DNA of 27,572 nucleotides from Microbacterium sp. (GTDB lineage: Bacteria > Actinomycetota > Actinomycetes > Actinomycetales > Microbacteriaceae): contig NZ_QFPF01000022.1 of NCBI RefSeq assembly GCF_003248605.1, positions 1 to 27,572 of the forward strand, written 5' to 3'. The translations under genes and the position numbers were made by a program. The notes below the pieces were generated by a model, which worked only from the letters and a program-made list of their open reading frames with translations, searched no databases and was not told the origin of the DNA. This document shows, one piece after another, positions 8,405 through 15,472 of the stretch (the stretch's first letter is position 1; each line of letters begins with the position of its first letter).

Positions 8405-8926
8405 ATGAAGAGATCCACCGTGCTCGTCCTCGCGTCGGCCGCAGTCCTCGTCCTGGGCGGCGCGATCCTCGGCGTCGCGGCTGTGCAGAGCGGTCCCGCG
8501 TCGGTGTCCTCGACGGTGGCGCCGACTCCGATACGGGGCACCGGCGAGCCCGCCCCTTCGTCTGCCGCTCCCGATGATCCTTCGCCGTCGTCCGAGGCCC
8601 GGGATTCCGTGCCAGCCGGCGCCTACGTGGATTACGCCGACGACGCCGTGGCGGCAGCGACGGGTACACGCATCCTCTTCTTCCATGCGGACTGGTGCCC
8701 GCAGTGCCGCGCGCTGGAGGAGGACATCCTCGCGCAGGGGGTTCCTCCCGGCGTCACCATCTTCAAAGTCGACTACGACACGAACCAGGAACTTCGACAA
8801 CGGCACGGGGTGAGGCTGCAGACGACGGTCGTGCTGCTCGATGCCGCCGAGGAATCGGCGGCATCGATGGTGCCCTACGACGATCCGACGCTGGCGAGAG
8901 TGCTCGCCGGTCTCGGGGTGGGGTGA
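8405..8926 (+). CDS. Membrane-anchored thioredoxin-like protein
   Basis: The 173-residue protein has an N-terminal hydrophobic helix (residues 5-27) after MKRS, acting as signal anchor. A Ser/Pro/Ala-rich linker spans about residues 30-70, and a thioredoxin fold follows with active site W-C98-P-Q-C101. The anchor lacks a lipobox cysteine, so it is probably a membrane-tethered extracytoplasmic protein. The cis-Pro region common in thioredoxins is not obvious. The next gene, a CcdA-type carrier, starts 3 nt after the stop, so this protein is the likely partner on the outer face, receiving or passing electrons. The start is ATG 8405. The hexamer GACGAT lies 6 nt before it and could be a poor leaderless -10. 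Confidence 0.88.
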   Translation: MKRSTVLVLASAAVLVLGGAILGVAAVQSGPASVSSTVAPTPIRGTGEPAPSSAAPDDPSPSSEARDSVPAGAYVDYADDAVAAATGTRILFFHADWCPQCRALEEDILAQGVPPGVTIFKVDYDTNQELRQRHGVRLQTTVVLLDAAEESAASMVPYDDPTLARVLAGLGVG

Positions 8927-8929
8927 GCC

Positions 8930-9691
8930 ATGCTCCTCCTGACGGTGGCGTCCTTCGCCGCGGGTGTGCTCACCGTCCTCGCGCCGTGCGTGCTTCCGCT
9001 GCTGCCCGTCATCGTCGGCGGCACCGCCGCGCGCACCGCCGACGGGCCGACGCGGCGTTCGCGTCCGTTCGTCATCGCCCTCAGCCTCGCGGTGTCGGTC
9101 GTGGCCTTCACACTCCTGTTGAAGGCGAGCACCGCCCTGCTCGGCGTCCCCCTGTGGGTATGGGCACTCGTCTCGGGTGGCCTCGTCGCTGCGATCGGCG
9201 TCACCATGCTCGCACCGGCCGCATGGGATCGCATCGTCGTCGCGTCGGGCGTGCAGGCCTGGTCCGGCCGCGCCCTCGCGCGCCATCACGAGCGCCGCGG
9301 GGTCGTCGGCGATGTTGCGCTCGGCGCGGCGCTCGGCCCTGCGTTCAACAGTTGCAGCCCTACGTACGCCCTCATCGTCGCGACGGTGCTCCCGACGGGT
9401 TTCGTCGCGGGCGTGCTCTACACCGCCGCCTACGCGGCGGGCCTGGCCCTCGCGCTGCTGGCCATCGCCCTCGCGGGCACCGCGCTGGTGCGAAGGCTCG
9501 GGTGGCTGGCCGACCCGCATGGATGGTTTCGTCGGACGATGGGCGCGCTCCTCATCCTCACGGGTCTGGGCATCGTTCTCGGCCTGGACAGGATGCTGCA
9601 GTCCTTCATCCTCGATCGCGGCTGGTACGCCCCCATCGAGCAGGTCGAGCGAAGCATCCTGAGCGCAGGCGCGCTCGGTTTCGCCATCTGA
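8930..9691 (+). CDS. CcdA/DsbD-type thiol-disulfide electron carrier
   Basis: This is a 253-residue membrane protein of the CcdA/DsbD-beta family, which carries electrons from cytoplasmic thioredoxin across the membrane to extracytoplasmic thiol proteins. It has about six helices. One cysteine lies in each half: C20 in LAPCVLPLLP and C142 in FNSCSPTYA, the expected redox pair. The start ATG 8930 follows the thioredoxin-like gene stop by 3 nt, and the GGGGTGGGG before it may serve as ribosome site. Coupling of a thioredoxin-like protein and CcdA suggests a complete two-gene reducing module for cytochrome c maturation, oxidase assembly or disulfide repair; the substrate is unknown. Confidence 0.9.
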   Translation: MLLLTVASFAAGVLTVLAPCVLPLLPVIVGGTAARTADGPTRRSRPFVIALSLAVSVVAFTLLLKASTALLGVPLWVWALVSGGLVAAIGVTMLAPAAWDRIVVASGVQAWSGRALARHHERRGVVGDVALGAALGPAFNSCSPTYALIVATVLPTGFVAGVLYTAAYAAGLALALLAIALAGTALVRRLGWLADPHGWFRRTMGALLILTGLGIVLGLDRMLQSFILDRGWYAPIEQVERSILSAGALGFAI

Positions 9692-9723
9692 CGCCCCGAT
9701 CGGCGACTCCTCGAAACGCTGGT

Positions 9724-9729
9724 TAGGCT
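9724..9729 (+). promoter_or_regulatory. Leaderless -10 box for the C-S lyase gene
   Basis: TAGGCT lies 6 nt before GTG 9736, so transcription should begin at or within a base of the start codon. No Shine-Dalgarno sequence is present, consistent with a leaderless mRNA. Confidence 0.65.
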
Positions 9730-9735
9730 CGTCGG

Positions 9736-10890
9736 GTGAGTACGATGCCGCTTCAAGCCCTGCCCGTCGATCTGCTGCGTCAGCGTTCGAGCACGAAGTG
9801 GCGCACGTACCCCGACGACGTGATCCCGCTCTTCGTCGCCGAGACCGATTTTCCGCTGGCGCCCGCGATCACCGCTCGACTCGAGCGCGCGGTCGCGCTG
9901 GGTGACACCGGCTACACACCGCCGGACCCCGGCGTGCGCTCCGCCTACGCGGGCTTCGCTGCCCGCCGTTTCGGATGGCAGGTCGATCCGTCTCACATCC
10001 GCACGACCGGCGATGTCATCATGGGCGTCGTCGAGATCCTCCGGCGCGTGATCGAGCCCGGTGACCGCGTGATCGTCACGACCCCCGTCTATCCGCCGTT
10101 CTTCGACGCGATCCCCGAGGCGGGTGGGGTGGCGCAGCGTGTGCCGCTGATCGAGACAGGCGACGGATTCGCGCTCGATCTGGCGGGCATCGAGGCGGCG
10201 CTGGCGGCCGGCGCCCGCGCGGTGCTGCTGTGCAACCCCCACAACCCGACCGGGACGGTGCACTCGCGGTCCACGCTCGCGGCTCTCGCCGAGCTCGCGG
10301 CCGCGTTCGGAGCCGTCGTCGTCAGCGACGAGATCCATGCCCCGTTGACGCAGCCCGATGCGGGCTTCACACCCTTCTTGAGCTCCTCCGACACCGCGCC
10401 CCGCGTGGGCCTCACCGTGACCAGCGCGAGCAAGGCGTTCAATCTCGCCGGTCTGAAGTGCGCGCTCATGATCGCGGGCGACGAGGACCACGCCGGCATT
10501 CTGCGGGCGATGCCGGCGGAGGTCGAGTGGCGCACCGGGCTTTTCGGTGCCCTCGCCGCGACCGCGGCGTTCGCGCCCGAGAGCGATGGCTGGCTGGATT
10601 CGCTGCTCGAGGCGCTCCGGGCCAACCACCTGCTGCTGGCCGATCTCCTGGCCGAGCACCTGCCGGCCGCGCGGTTCCGCGTGCCGGAGGCGGGATACCT
10701 CGCCTGGGTCGACCTGAGTGATCTGGAGTGGGGCGAGAACCCCGCGGTGAAGATCCTGCGCGAGGCGCGGGTGGCCCTGCACCATGGCCCCCTCTTCGGC
10801 GAGCAGGGGCGCGGGCACGTGCGCATCAACGTGGGGTGCGCGCCCGAGGTGCTCGCCGAGGCGATCACGCGCATCGGCGCCCTGGCGTGA
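9736..10890 (+). CDS. MalY/PatB-family PLP-dependent C-S lyase or aminotransferase
   Basis: This is a fold-type I PLP enzyme of 384 residues from the MalY/PatB (cystathionine beta-lyase-like) branch. Members cleave C-S bonds in cystathionine or cysteine, giving homocysteine or sulfide, pyruvate and ammonia. Family features are the N-terminal KWRTYPDDVIPLFVAETDF, TPVYPPFF, LCNPHNPTG, VVSDEIHAPL and the PLP-binding Lys233 in TSASKAFNLAGLK. The C-terminus has the carboxylate-binding arginine segment VRINVGC. The GTG at 9736 is preferred because of the leaderless -10; ATG 9745 is the alternative. Metabolic annotation as beta-lyase versus aminotransferase cannot be settled from sequence. It has its own promoter although it follows the SUF/CcdA block. 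Confidence 0.9.
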   Translation: MSTMPLQALPVDLLRQRSSTKWRTYPDDVIPLFVAETDFPLAPAITARLERAVALGDTGYTPPDPGVRSAYAGFAARRFGWQVDPSHIRTTGDVIMGVVEILRRVIEPGDRVIVTTPVYPPFFDAIPEAGGVAQRVPLIETGDGFALDLAGIEAALAAGARAVLLCNPHNPTGTVHSRSTLAALAELAAAFGAVVVSDEIHAPLTQPDAGFTPFLSSSDTAPRVGLTVTSASKAFNLAGLKCALMIAGDEDHAGILRAMPAEVEWRTGLFGALAATAAFAPESDGWLDSLLEALRANHLLLADLLAEHLPAARFRVPEAGYLAWVDLSDLEWGENPAVKILREARVALHHGPLFGEQGRGHVRINVGCAPEVLAEAITRIGALA

Positions 10891-10893
10891 AAC

Positions 10894-10925
10894 GATGAAC
10901 GCCCCGGGCGACCGGGGCGTTCATC
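10894..10925. terminator. Bidirectional terminator between C-S lyase and bioY
   Basis: This is a perfect 14-bp stem, GATGAACGCCCCGG (10894-10907) with CCGGGGCGTTCATC (10912-10925), around a GCGA tetraloop. It starts 3 nt after one stop codon and ends 15 nt before the stop of the convergent gene. Confidence 0.9.
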
Positions 10926-10940
10926 ATGAGCGGGATGCTG

Positions 10941-11570
10941 TCACTTGCGCTCGTCGAGGGCGCGCACGCCGCGCCATGCGAGGGGGATCAGCAGCGCGGC
11001 GACCGCGGCTTTGACGATGCCGCCGAGGATGAACGGCAGGACTCCGGCCGAGAGCACGGATGCGAACGTCACCTCGACGCCGACGACCGTGGCGAGGATC
11101 AGGGCCATGTAGGGCACGCCGACGAGGAACGGGATGATGCTCGCGGCGATGAAGCCGACGAAGGCGAGCGCGGGTCGGCGGTCCCACGCACGCTCGGCGA
11201 ACCAGCCCGCGACGAAGGCGGCGGGGATGAAGCCGAGGATGAATCCGAACGACGGTGTCAGCACGTAGAGCGGCCCTGCGAGCGCGGTGGCGAAGACCGG
11301 AAGCCCGGCGAGGCCCGCGAGCATGTACGTCGTGAGCGCCGCCGCGCCGCGGCGTGAGCCGAGCGCCGCGCCGACGAGGATGACGCCGAGCGTCTGACCC
11401 GTGATGGGCACGGGCCACATCGGCACGGCGACCTTCGCGAGCAGGGCGACGATCGCGGCGCCCGCGATCACGAGTCCGGCGTCGACGGCGAACGCACGAG
11501 CACGCGAGGACGGGCGGGCGATCACATCGGCGAGCACCCGGTGGGGTGCGGGGGCGGCGAGGGATGACAT
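10941..11570 (-). CDS. bioY: Biotin transporter substrate-binding component BioY
   Basis: BioY is the membrane S-component that binds biotin for uptake, working alone or with the energising subunits BioMN/EcfAT. The 209-residue protein has about six hydrophobic helices. It contains the BioY signatures VPITGQTLGVILVGAALGSRRG, LAGLPVF and FGFILGFIPAAFVAGW. ATG 11570 is supported by AAGGAG 5 nt upstream. No bioM, bioN or ECF ATPase lies beside it, so it either acts solo or uses shared modules elsewhere. It is divergent from the ABC-F gene, with a 121-nt gap, and convergent with the C-S lyase. Confidence 0.93.
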   Translation of the reverse strand: MSSLAAPAPHRVLADVIARPSSRARAFAVDAGLVIAGAAIVALLAKVAVPMWPVPITGQTLGVILVGAALGSRRGAAALTTYMLAGLAGLPVFATALAGPLYVLTPSFGFILGFIPAAFVAGWFAERAWDRRPALAFVGFIAASIIPFLVGVPYMALILATVVGVEVTFASVLSAGVLPFILGGIVKAAVAALLIPLAWRGVRALDERK

Positions 11571-11609
11571 GGGGCTCCTTCGGCGTCAGAGACGACGGCC
11601 GACCCGAGC

Positions 11610-11633
11610 GGGGGCCGGCTCCCGACTTATACT
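11610..11633 (+). promoter_or_regulatory. ABC-F promoter: TATACT -10 with imperfect dyad
   Basis: TATACT (11628-11633) is a strong -10 match, giving a leader of about 50 nt before the GTG at 11692. Just upstream, 11610-11623 is a near-palindrome (GGGGGCC/GGCTCCC, one mismatched pair) that could be an operator. Inside the leader, GGTCC and GGGCC around a CTTC loop (about 11642-11655) could form a small hairpin. Confidence 0.45.
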
Positions 11634-11691
11634 AGGGGGCTGGTCCCTTCGGGCCTTTGTATCCATCCCACCGACGAAACGGACATCCGCT

Positions 11692-13290
11692 GTGCTCGCC
11701 GTGCACGACCTCGAGATCCGCGTAGGCGCCCGCGTGCTCATGTCCGACGTGTCCTTCCGCGTCTCGCCGGGCGACAAGGTCGGCCTGGTCGGGCGCAACG
11801 GAGCGGGCAAGACGACGCTGACCAAGGTGCTCGCGGGTGACCTGCTGCCCTCCGACGGACGTGTCGACCGGTCCGGCGAGCTGGGGTACCTGCCGCAGGA
11901 CCCGCGCTCGGGAGATCCCTCGATGCTCGCGCGCACGCGCATCCTCGACGCACGAGGCCTCGGCACGCTGGCGATCCAGATGCACGAGGCGGCGCTGGCG
12001 ATGGGCGATGACGATGCCGCCGTCGCCGAGAAGGCGATGAAGCGGTACGGCGCGCTCACCGAGCGTTTCGAGGCGCTCGGCGGTTACACCGCCGAGGCCG
12101 AGGCGGCGACGATCTCGCACAACCTGTCGCTGCCGGATCGCCTGCTCGATCAGCCGCTGAGCACGCTGTCGGGCGGGCAGCGACGACGCATCGAGCTGGC
12201 TCGCATCCTCTTCTCGGACGCGGACTCGATGATCCTCGACGAGCCGACCAACCACCTCGACGCCGACAGCGTCGTGTGGCTACGCGAGTTCTTGAAGAAC
12301 TACAAGGGCGGGCTGATCGTGATCAGTCACGACGTCGAGCTCGTGGGCGAGACGGTCAACCGTGTGTTCTACCTCGATGCCAACCGCCAGGTCATCGACG
12401 TGTACAACATGAACTGGAAGAATTACCTGCGCCAGCGCGTGGCCGACGAGGAACGCCGCAAGAAGGAGCGCGTCAACGTCGAGAAGAAGGCGACGGCCCT
12501 GCAGCTGCAGGCTGCGCGATTCGGCGCGAAGGCCTCGAAGGCCGCAGCCGCCCATCAGATGGTGGCGCGGGCCGAGAAGATGCTCTCGGGACTCGATGAC
12601 GTGCGCCAGGACGAGCGCGTGGCGAAGCTGCGCTTTCCCAAGCCCGCGGCGTGCGGCAAGACCCCGCTCATGGCCACCGGATTGTCCAAGTCGTACGGGT
12701 CGCTCGAGATCTTCACGGATGTCGATCTCGCGATCGACCGGGGGTCCAAGGTCGTCATCCTGGGTTTCAACGGCGCGGGCAAGACGACGCTGCTGCGCAT
12801 CCTCGCCGGGGTCGACAAGCCCGACACAGGGCAGCTCGAACCGGGCCATGGCCTCAAGATCGGCTACTACGCACAGGAGCACGAGAATCTCGACGTGAAC
12901 CGCTCGGTGCTCGAGAACATGATGTCTGCGGCACCCGACATCACCGCGACCGAGGCGCGCAAGGTGCTCGGGTCGTTCCTCTTCACCGGAGACGACGTGC
13001 TCAAGCCCGCGGGTGTGCTCTCGGGTGGAGAGAAGACCCGGCTGTCGCTGGCCACGCTCGTGGTGTCATCGGCCAACATGCTGCTGCTGGACGAGCCGAC
13101 GAACAACCTCGATCCGGCGTCGCGCGAAGAGATCCTCGGGGCACTTGCACACTACGAGGGTGCGGTCGTCCTCGTCTCGCACGATGAGGGCGCGGTGATG
13201 GCGCTCAACCCCGAGCGCGTACTCATCCTGCCCGACGGCGTCGAGGACATCTGGAACCGCGAGTACCAGGAGCTCATCACCCTCGCCTGA
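11692..13290 (+). CDS. ABC-F family ribosome-associated ATPase
   Basis: The 532-residue protein has two ABC domains and no membrane part, the layout of ABC-F proteins that bind the ribosomal E site to regulate translation or displace antibiotics. Domain 1 has Walker A GRNGAGKT (34-41), signature LSGGQRRRIELAR and Walker B MILDEPTNHLD. The interdomain linker is charged and helical (DEERRKKERVNVEKKATAL). Domain 2 has Walker A GFNGAGKT (358-365), signature LSGGEKTRLSLAT and LLLDEPTNNLD. I placed the start at GTG 11692 (MLAVHDLEIRVG), which matches where ABC domain 1 begins; the frame is open upstream without coding character. Which subfamily it belongs to (housekeeping, or a resistance-type factor) cannot be told from sequence alone. 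The gene has its own promoter. Confidence 0.93.
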   Translation: MLAVHDLEIRVGARVLMSDVSFRVSPGDKVGLVGRNGAGKTTLTKVLAGDLLPSDGRVDRSGELGYLPQDPRSGDPSMLARTRILDARGLGTLAIQMHEAALAMGDDDAAVAEKAMKRYGALTERFEALGGYTAEAEAATISHNLSLPDRLLDQPLSTLSGGQRRRIELARILFSDADSMILDEPTNHLDADSVVWLREFLKNYKGGLIVISHDVELVGETVNRVFYLDANRQVIDVYNMNWKNYLRQRVADEERRKKERVNVEKKATALQLQAARFGAKASKAAAAHQMVARAEKMLSGLDDVRQDERVAKLRFPKPAACGKTPLMATGLSKSYGSLEIFTDVDLAIDRGSKVVILGFNGAGKTTLLRILAGVDKPDTGQLEPGHGLKIGYYAQEHENLDVNRSVLENMMSAAPDITATEARKVLGSFLFTGDDVLKPAGVLSGGEKTRLSLATLVVSSANMLLLDEPTNNLDPASREEILGALAHYEGAVVLVSHDEGAVMALNPERVLILPDGVEDIWNREYQELITLA

Positions 13291-13302
13291 CTTCTGCGCG
13301 TC

Positions 13303-13348
13303 GACGGCCGCAGGCAGCCCGCGGGATGCCGTGATCCGGCGGGCCGTC
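13303..13348. terminator. Possible terminator between ABC-F and SURF1 genes
   Basis: GACGGCC (13303-13309) and GGCCGTC (13342-13348) form a 7-bp stem around a GC-rich interior between two convergent genes. The right arm overlaps the SURF1 stop codon. The large loop and absent T-tract make this weak. Confidence 0.35.
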
Positions 13349-14237
13349 AGCGCGACGCGGCATCGAGGATGGCGTCCTCGTCCTCCATGTCGCTGTCGCG
13401 ACGTCGCCCGCTCCTGTCGCGTCGGGGGCGGGGCGGACTCGGTGCACCGTCATCGGGGGCGGCGTCCGCGAGATCCTCGCGCCGATGCGTGATCTCGGTG
13501 CGGATCACGTAGCCGATGAAGATGAATCCCATCACGGCGAAGAGGATCCACTGGATCGCGTACGACAGATGCGGACCGGGATCCGCGGTGGGAGGATCGA
13601 TCGGCTCGGGGCGAGTGGCGGGCGTTGGCTCCTCGGCGACCATGAGCGCATAGGCCCCGGTCACCGTCGTGGCCCCCGTGTCCTGGGCGATGAGGGGCAG
13701 ATCGATCGTCGCCACCTGCCCGTCGGGTGCACCCCGGCCCGACGCGGGAGCGGGCTCGCCCGGCCGGAGACGCGCGGTGACGATGACGTCCCCCGCGGGG
13801 GCGGCGGGAACCGCGGCGGGATCGGCGCTGTCGGATGCCGGCGGTACCCAGCCCCGATCGACGATGACGATGCGGCCGTCATCGAGCAGGAAGGGCGTCA
13901 GCACCTCGAACGCGCTCGTTCCGCCGCGCGGACGGTTGCGCACGAGCACCTCCTCGTCCGCCAGGTAGCGTCCCTGCAGCGCGACGGGCCGCCACTCGTC
14001 GTCGGCGTCGAAGTCCGATGTTCCCGCGATGAGCGTGCTCAGCGGGACGGGGGACTGGTCGTAGTTGCGGGCGACGAGGTCGAGTTGGGCGGCGCGCTCC
14101 TCATTGCGGGTGAACTGCCAGTCGGCGAGGAACGCGCAGGCGATCGCGAAGACGACGGCCAGCGCGATGTAGATCGCCCAGCGACCCGCCGTCGGGACCC
14201 GCTGCATGCTCATCCCGCGAGAGGGGTGCGCGCTCAT
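13347..14237 (-). CDS. SURF1-family cytochrome oxidase biogenesis protein
   Basis: SURF1 proteins help insert heme A into subunit I of cytochrome c oxidase. The 296-residue protein has the family layout: an N-terminal helix (AIYIALAVVFAIACAFLADWQ), a large outer domain and a C-terminal helix near residues 225-248 (SYAIQWILFAVMGFIFIGYV). The outer domain carries SURF1 motifs EWRPVALQGRYL, VLVRNRPRGG and IVIVDRGWVPP. About 45 charged residues form a cytoplasmic tail. I chose ATG 14237 because it overlaps the stop of the preceding gene by 4 nt, indicating coupling; ATG 14213 and 14207 are alternatives. ctaA and ctaB elsewhere in the window act in the same pathway. Confidence 0.92.
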   Translation of the reverse strand: MSAHPSRGMSMQRVPTAGRWAIYIALAVVFAIACAFLADWQFTRNEERAAQLDLVARNYDQSPVPLSTLIAGTSDFDADDEWRPVALQGRYLADEEVLVRNRPRGGTSAFEVLTPFLLDDGRIVIVDRGWVPPASDSADPAAVPAAPAGDVIVTARLRPGEPAPASGRGAPDGQVATIDLPLIAQDTGATTVTGAYALMVAEEPTPATRPEPIDPPTADPGPHLSYAIQWILFAVMGFIFIGYVIRTEITHRREDLADAAPDDGAPSPPRPRRDRSGRRRDSDMEDEDAILDAASR

Positions 14238-14449
14238 GCGGGGGTTTCCGTCTGCGGGGCGGTGAACGGCGCGACCTCGACGGGGAAGTCCCGCGCGGCG
14301 AGGTAGTCGCGCAGGTAGTCGACGTGGTCGCCGCACGCCAGCCATATCTTGCGGCGTTCCGCGGAGTGGATGCGGGGGTTGCGCCAGACGACCTGCCAGC
14401 GAGCGATCTCGCGGCAGCCGGCGCGCGCGCACGGTGCGGGTTCGCTCAC
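14234..14449 (-). CDS. Small Cys/His protein between DUF3099 and SURF1 genes
   Basis: This is a 71-residue protein starting at GTG 14449. It has a C-x4-C pair (CARAGC) near the N-terminus and a C-x2-H pair (LACGDHVDYL) in the middle, which together look like a single treble-clef or zinc-ribbon site. Basic and aromatic residues lie between (RWQVVWRNPRIH). I recall homologues in Microbacteriaceae under the name 'acetone carboxylase', which is not supported: the protein is far too small and has no such domain. It overlaps its upstream neighbour by GTGA and the SURF1 start by ATGA, so all three are translated in series. A metal-related role in oxidase assembly is a guess from context only. Confidence 0.82.
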   Translation of the reverse strand: MSEPAPCARAGCREIARWQVVWRNPRIHSAERRKIWLACGDHVDYLRDYLAARDFPVEVAPFTAPQTETPA

Positions 14450-14817
14450 GGGACCTGGTCCTCGGGTTTTCGGGGGATCTCGGAGATGCGGATGACGGCG
14501 GGCGCGCTCGGCGGCATCGCGCTCGACGCAGCAGCGCGCGGCGCGGCGGCCGGGAGGGCGCGTTCGGGGTTCTCGGCGCGAGGTGCACGTGCATCCATGC
14601 CCACGTTCGCGAGGACGACGGCGACGTAGGGGAGGAAGACCGCTCCCGCCGCGAAGACCCACGTATACCACCCGTAGGGCGTCACGAACGCCATGAGCAG
14701 GAAGCACGCGATACGGACCGCCATCGTCGTCGCGTATCGCCGAAAACGCGCGGCGGCCTCGTCTCGCGGTGCCTGCGGCAGCGAGGTGGACGACGGTGGC
14801 GGGGTGGACGATCTCAC
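14446..14817 (-). CDS. DUF3099-family membrane protein
   Basis: This is a 123-residue protein with a Ser/Pro-rich N-terminus and two adjacent hydrophobic helices, about residues 33-50 (AVRIACFLLMAFVTPYGWY) and 52-75 (VFAAGAVFLPYVAVVLANVG). An Ala/Pro-rich tail follows and ends PRKPEDQVP. The helical pair, with RYATTMAVR before it, fits the actinobacterial DUF3099 family, whose function is not known. The start GTG 14817 lies 9 nt after TACCCT, consistent with a near-leaderless transcript. The final bases overlap the next gene. Confidence 0.8.
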   Translation of the reverse strand: MRSSTPPPSSTSLPQAPRDEAAARFRRYATTMAVRIACFLLMAFVTPYGWYTWVFAAGAVFLPYVAVVLANVGMDARAPRAENPERALPAAAPRAAASSAMPPSAPAVIRISEIPRKPEDQVP

Positions 14818-14826
14818 GGTGCTACC

Positions 14827-14832
14827 AGGGTA
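14827..14832 (-). promoter_or_regulatory. Near-leaderless -10 box for DUF3099-SURF1 cluster
   Basis: TACCCT, read on the minus strand, ends 9 nt before GTG 14817, so the leader would be only 2-3 nt. It probably drives the three-gene DUF3099/small protein/SURF1 cluster. Confidence 0.45.
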
Positions 14833-14858
14833 CGCCGCCGCGACCGCGCGGGACCCGC

Positions 14859-15317
14859 TCAGGAGGAGATGGTGGGCGGTGTCTGCACGATGGTGAAGAA
14901 GAAGGGGATGAACGCGAGCACGAGAATGATCCCGAGCACCGCCAAGGCGACGCCCACCCACCCGATGATGGTTCCGGCCAGGGCGAGTCCACGCCCGCCC
15001 TCGCCGCTGCGGCGAACCTGCGAGAGTGCCATGTGCCCCGTGATCACGGCGACGATCGACCCGATCAGGGGCACGACGAACATTCCCACGAGGGAGCTGA
15101 CGAACGACACGACCGCGAGGGTGTTCGTCCGCGGCGCGGCGCCGCCGTAACCGTAGCCGGGAGCGGCGGGGTATCCCGGCGCGGCGGGGTAGCCGGGCGC
15201 GGCGGGGTAGCCCGGAGCGGAGTCGGCGGCCGGTGCGCCCTGCGGGGCTGCGTAGGGCGGCGGCGCGCTCGGCGTGCGGTTCGGATCGGTTCCGCCGGCG
15301 GGGTTGTCAGCGCTCAC
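14859..15317 (-). CDS. DUF4190-domain membrane protein with Pro/Gly/Tyr repeat tail
   Basis: The 152-residue protein has a disordered N-terminal half, rich in Pro, Ala, Gly and Tyr, with repeated AAPGYP units. A DUF4190-type region of two hydrophobic helices follows, joined by a small loop: TLAVVSFVSSLVGMFVVPLIG, then GHMALSQVRRSGEGGRGLAL and a second helix of about 30 residues. Such proteins are common in actinobacteria and of unknown function; the conserved GHxAL-QI/V-R loop is typical. GTG 15317 has a strong ribosome site (GGAGGA, 5 nt before it), so the longer frame to 15392 is not needed. It is upstream of and co-oriented with the SURF1 cluster, with 41 nt between. Confidence 0.85.
   Translation of the reverse strand: MSADNPAGGTDPNRTPSAPPPYAAPQGAPAADSAPGYPAAPGYPAAPGYPAAPGYGYGGAAPRTNTLAVVSFVSSLVGMFVVPLIGSIVAVITGHMALSQVRRSGEGGRGLALAGTIIGWVGVALAVLGIILVLAFIPFFFTIVQTPPTISS
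15157..15220. repeat. 18-bp tandem repeat inside the DUF4190 gene
   Basis: Three 18-bp units (15157-15174, 15175-15192, 15193-15210) and a partial fourth share the core CGGCGGGGTA. Read on the minus strand each encodes six residues of the Y-P-A-A-P-G type. Such in-frame repeats can change copy number without shifting the frame. Confidence 0.85.
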
Positions 15318-15432
15318 GGTGTCCTCCAGATCGGTGGGAGCGGGACCGTCCAGGCCCCACCCCAGCCTCCCAGGTGGGGAACGGCGGTTCAATCCGACAC
15401 GGCCTCGGGGCGCTCGGCGCGAGCCGAATGGC

Positions 15433-15438
15433 TAGGCT
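15433..15438 (+). promoter_or_regulatory. Candidate -10 box for fabG
   Basis: TAGGCT lies 34 nt before the fabG ATG, predicting a leader of about 28 nt that contains the AGGGAG ribosome site. This is unlike the leaderless genes nearby. Confidence 0.5.
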
Positions 15439-15472
15439 GGGGCGGTTCGTCACCCGCGACCCAGGGAGCACC

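Noticed and set aside
11692..13290. Antibiotic resistance gene based on the ABC-F family
   Set aside because: Most actinobacterial ABC-F proteins of this size are housekeeping; sequence alone does not show a resistance role and the linker has no diagnostic feature I can name.
14234..14449. Acetone carboxylase annotation that I recall for this small gene in related genomes
   Set aside because: At 71 residues with a putative metal site it has no similarity to any carboxylase subunit.
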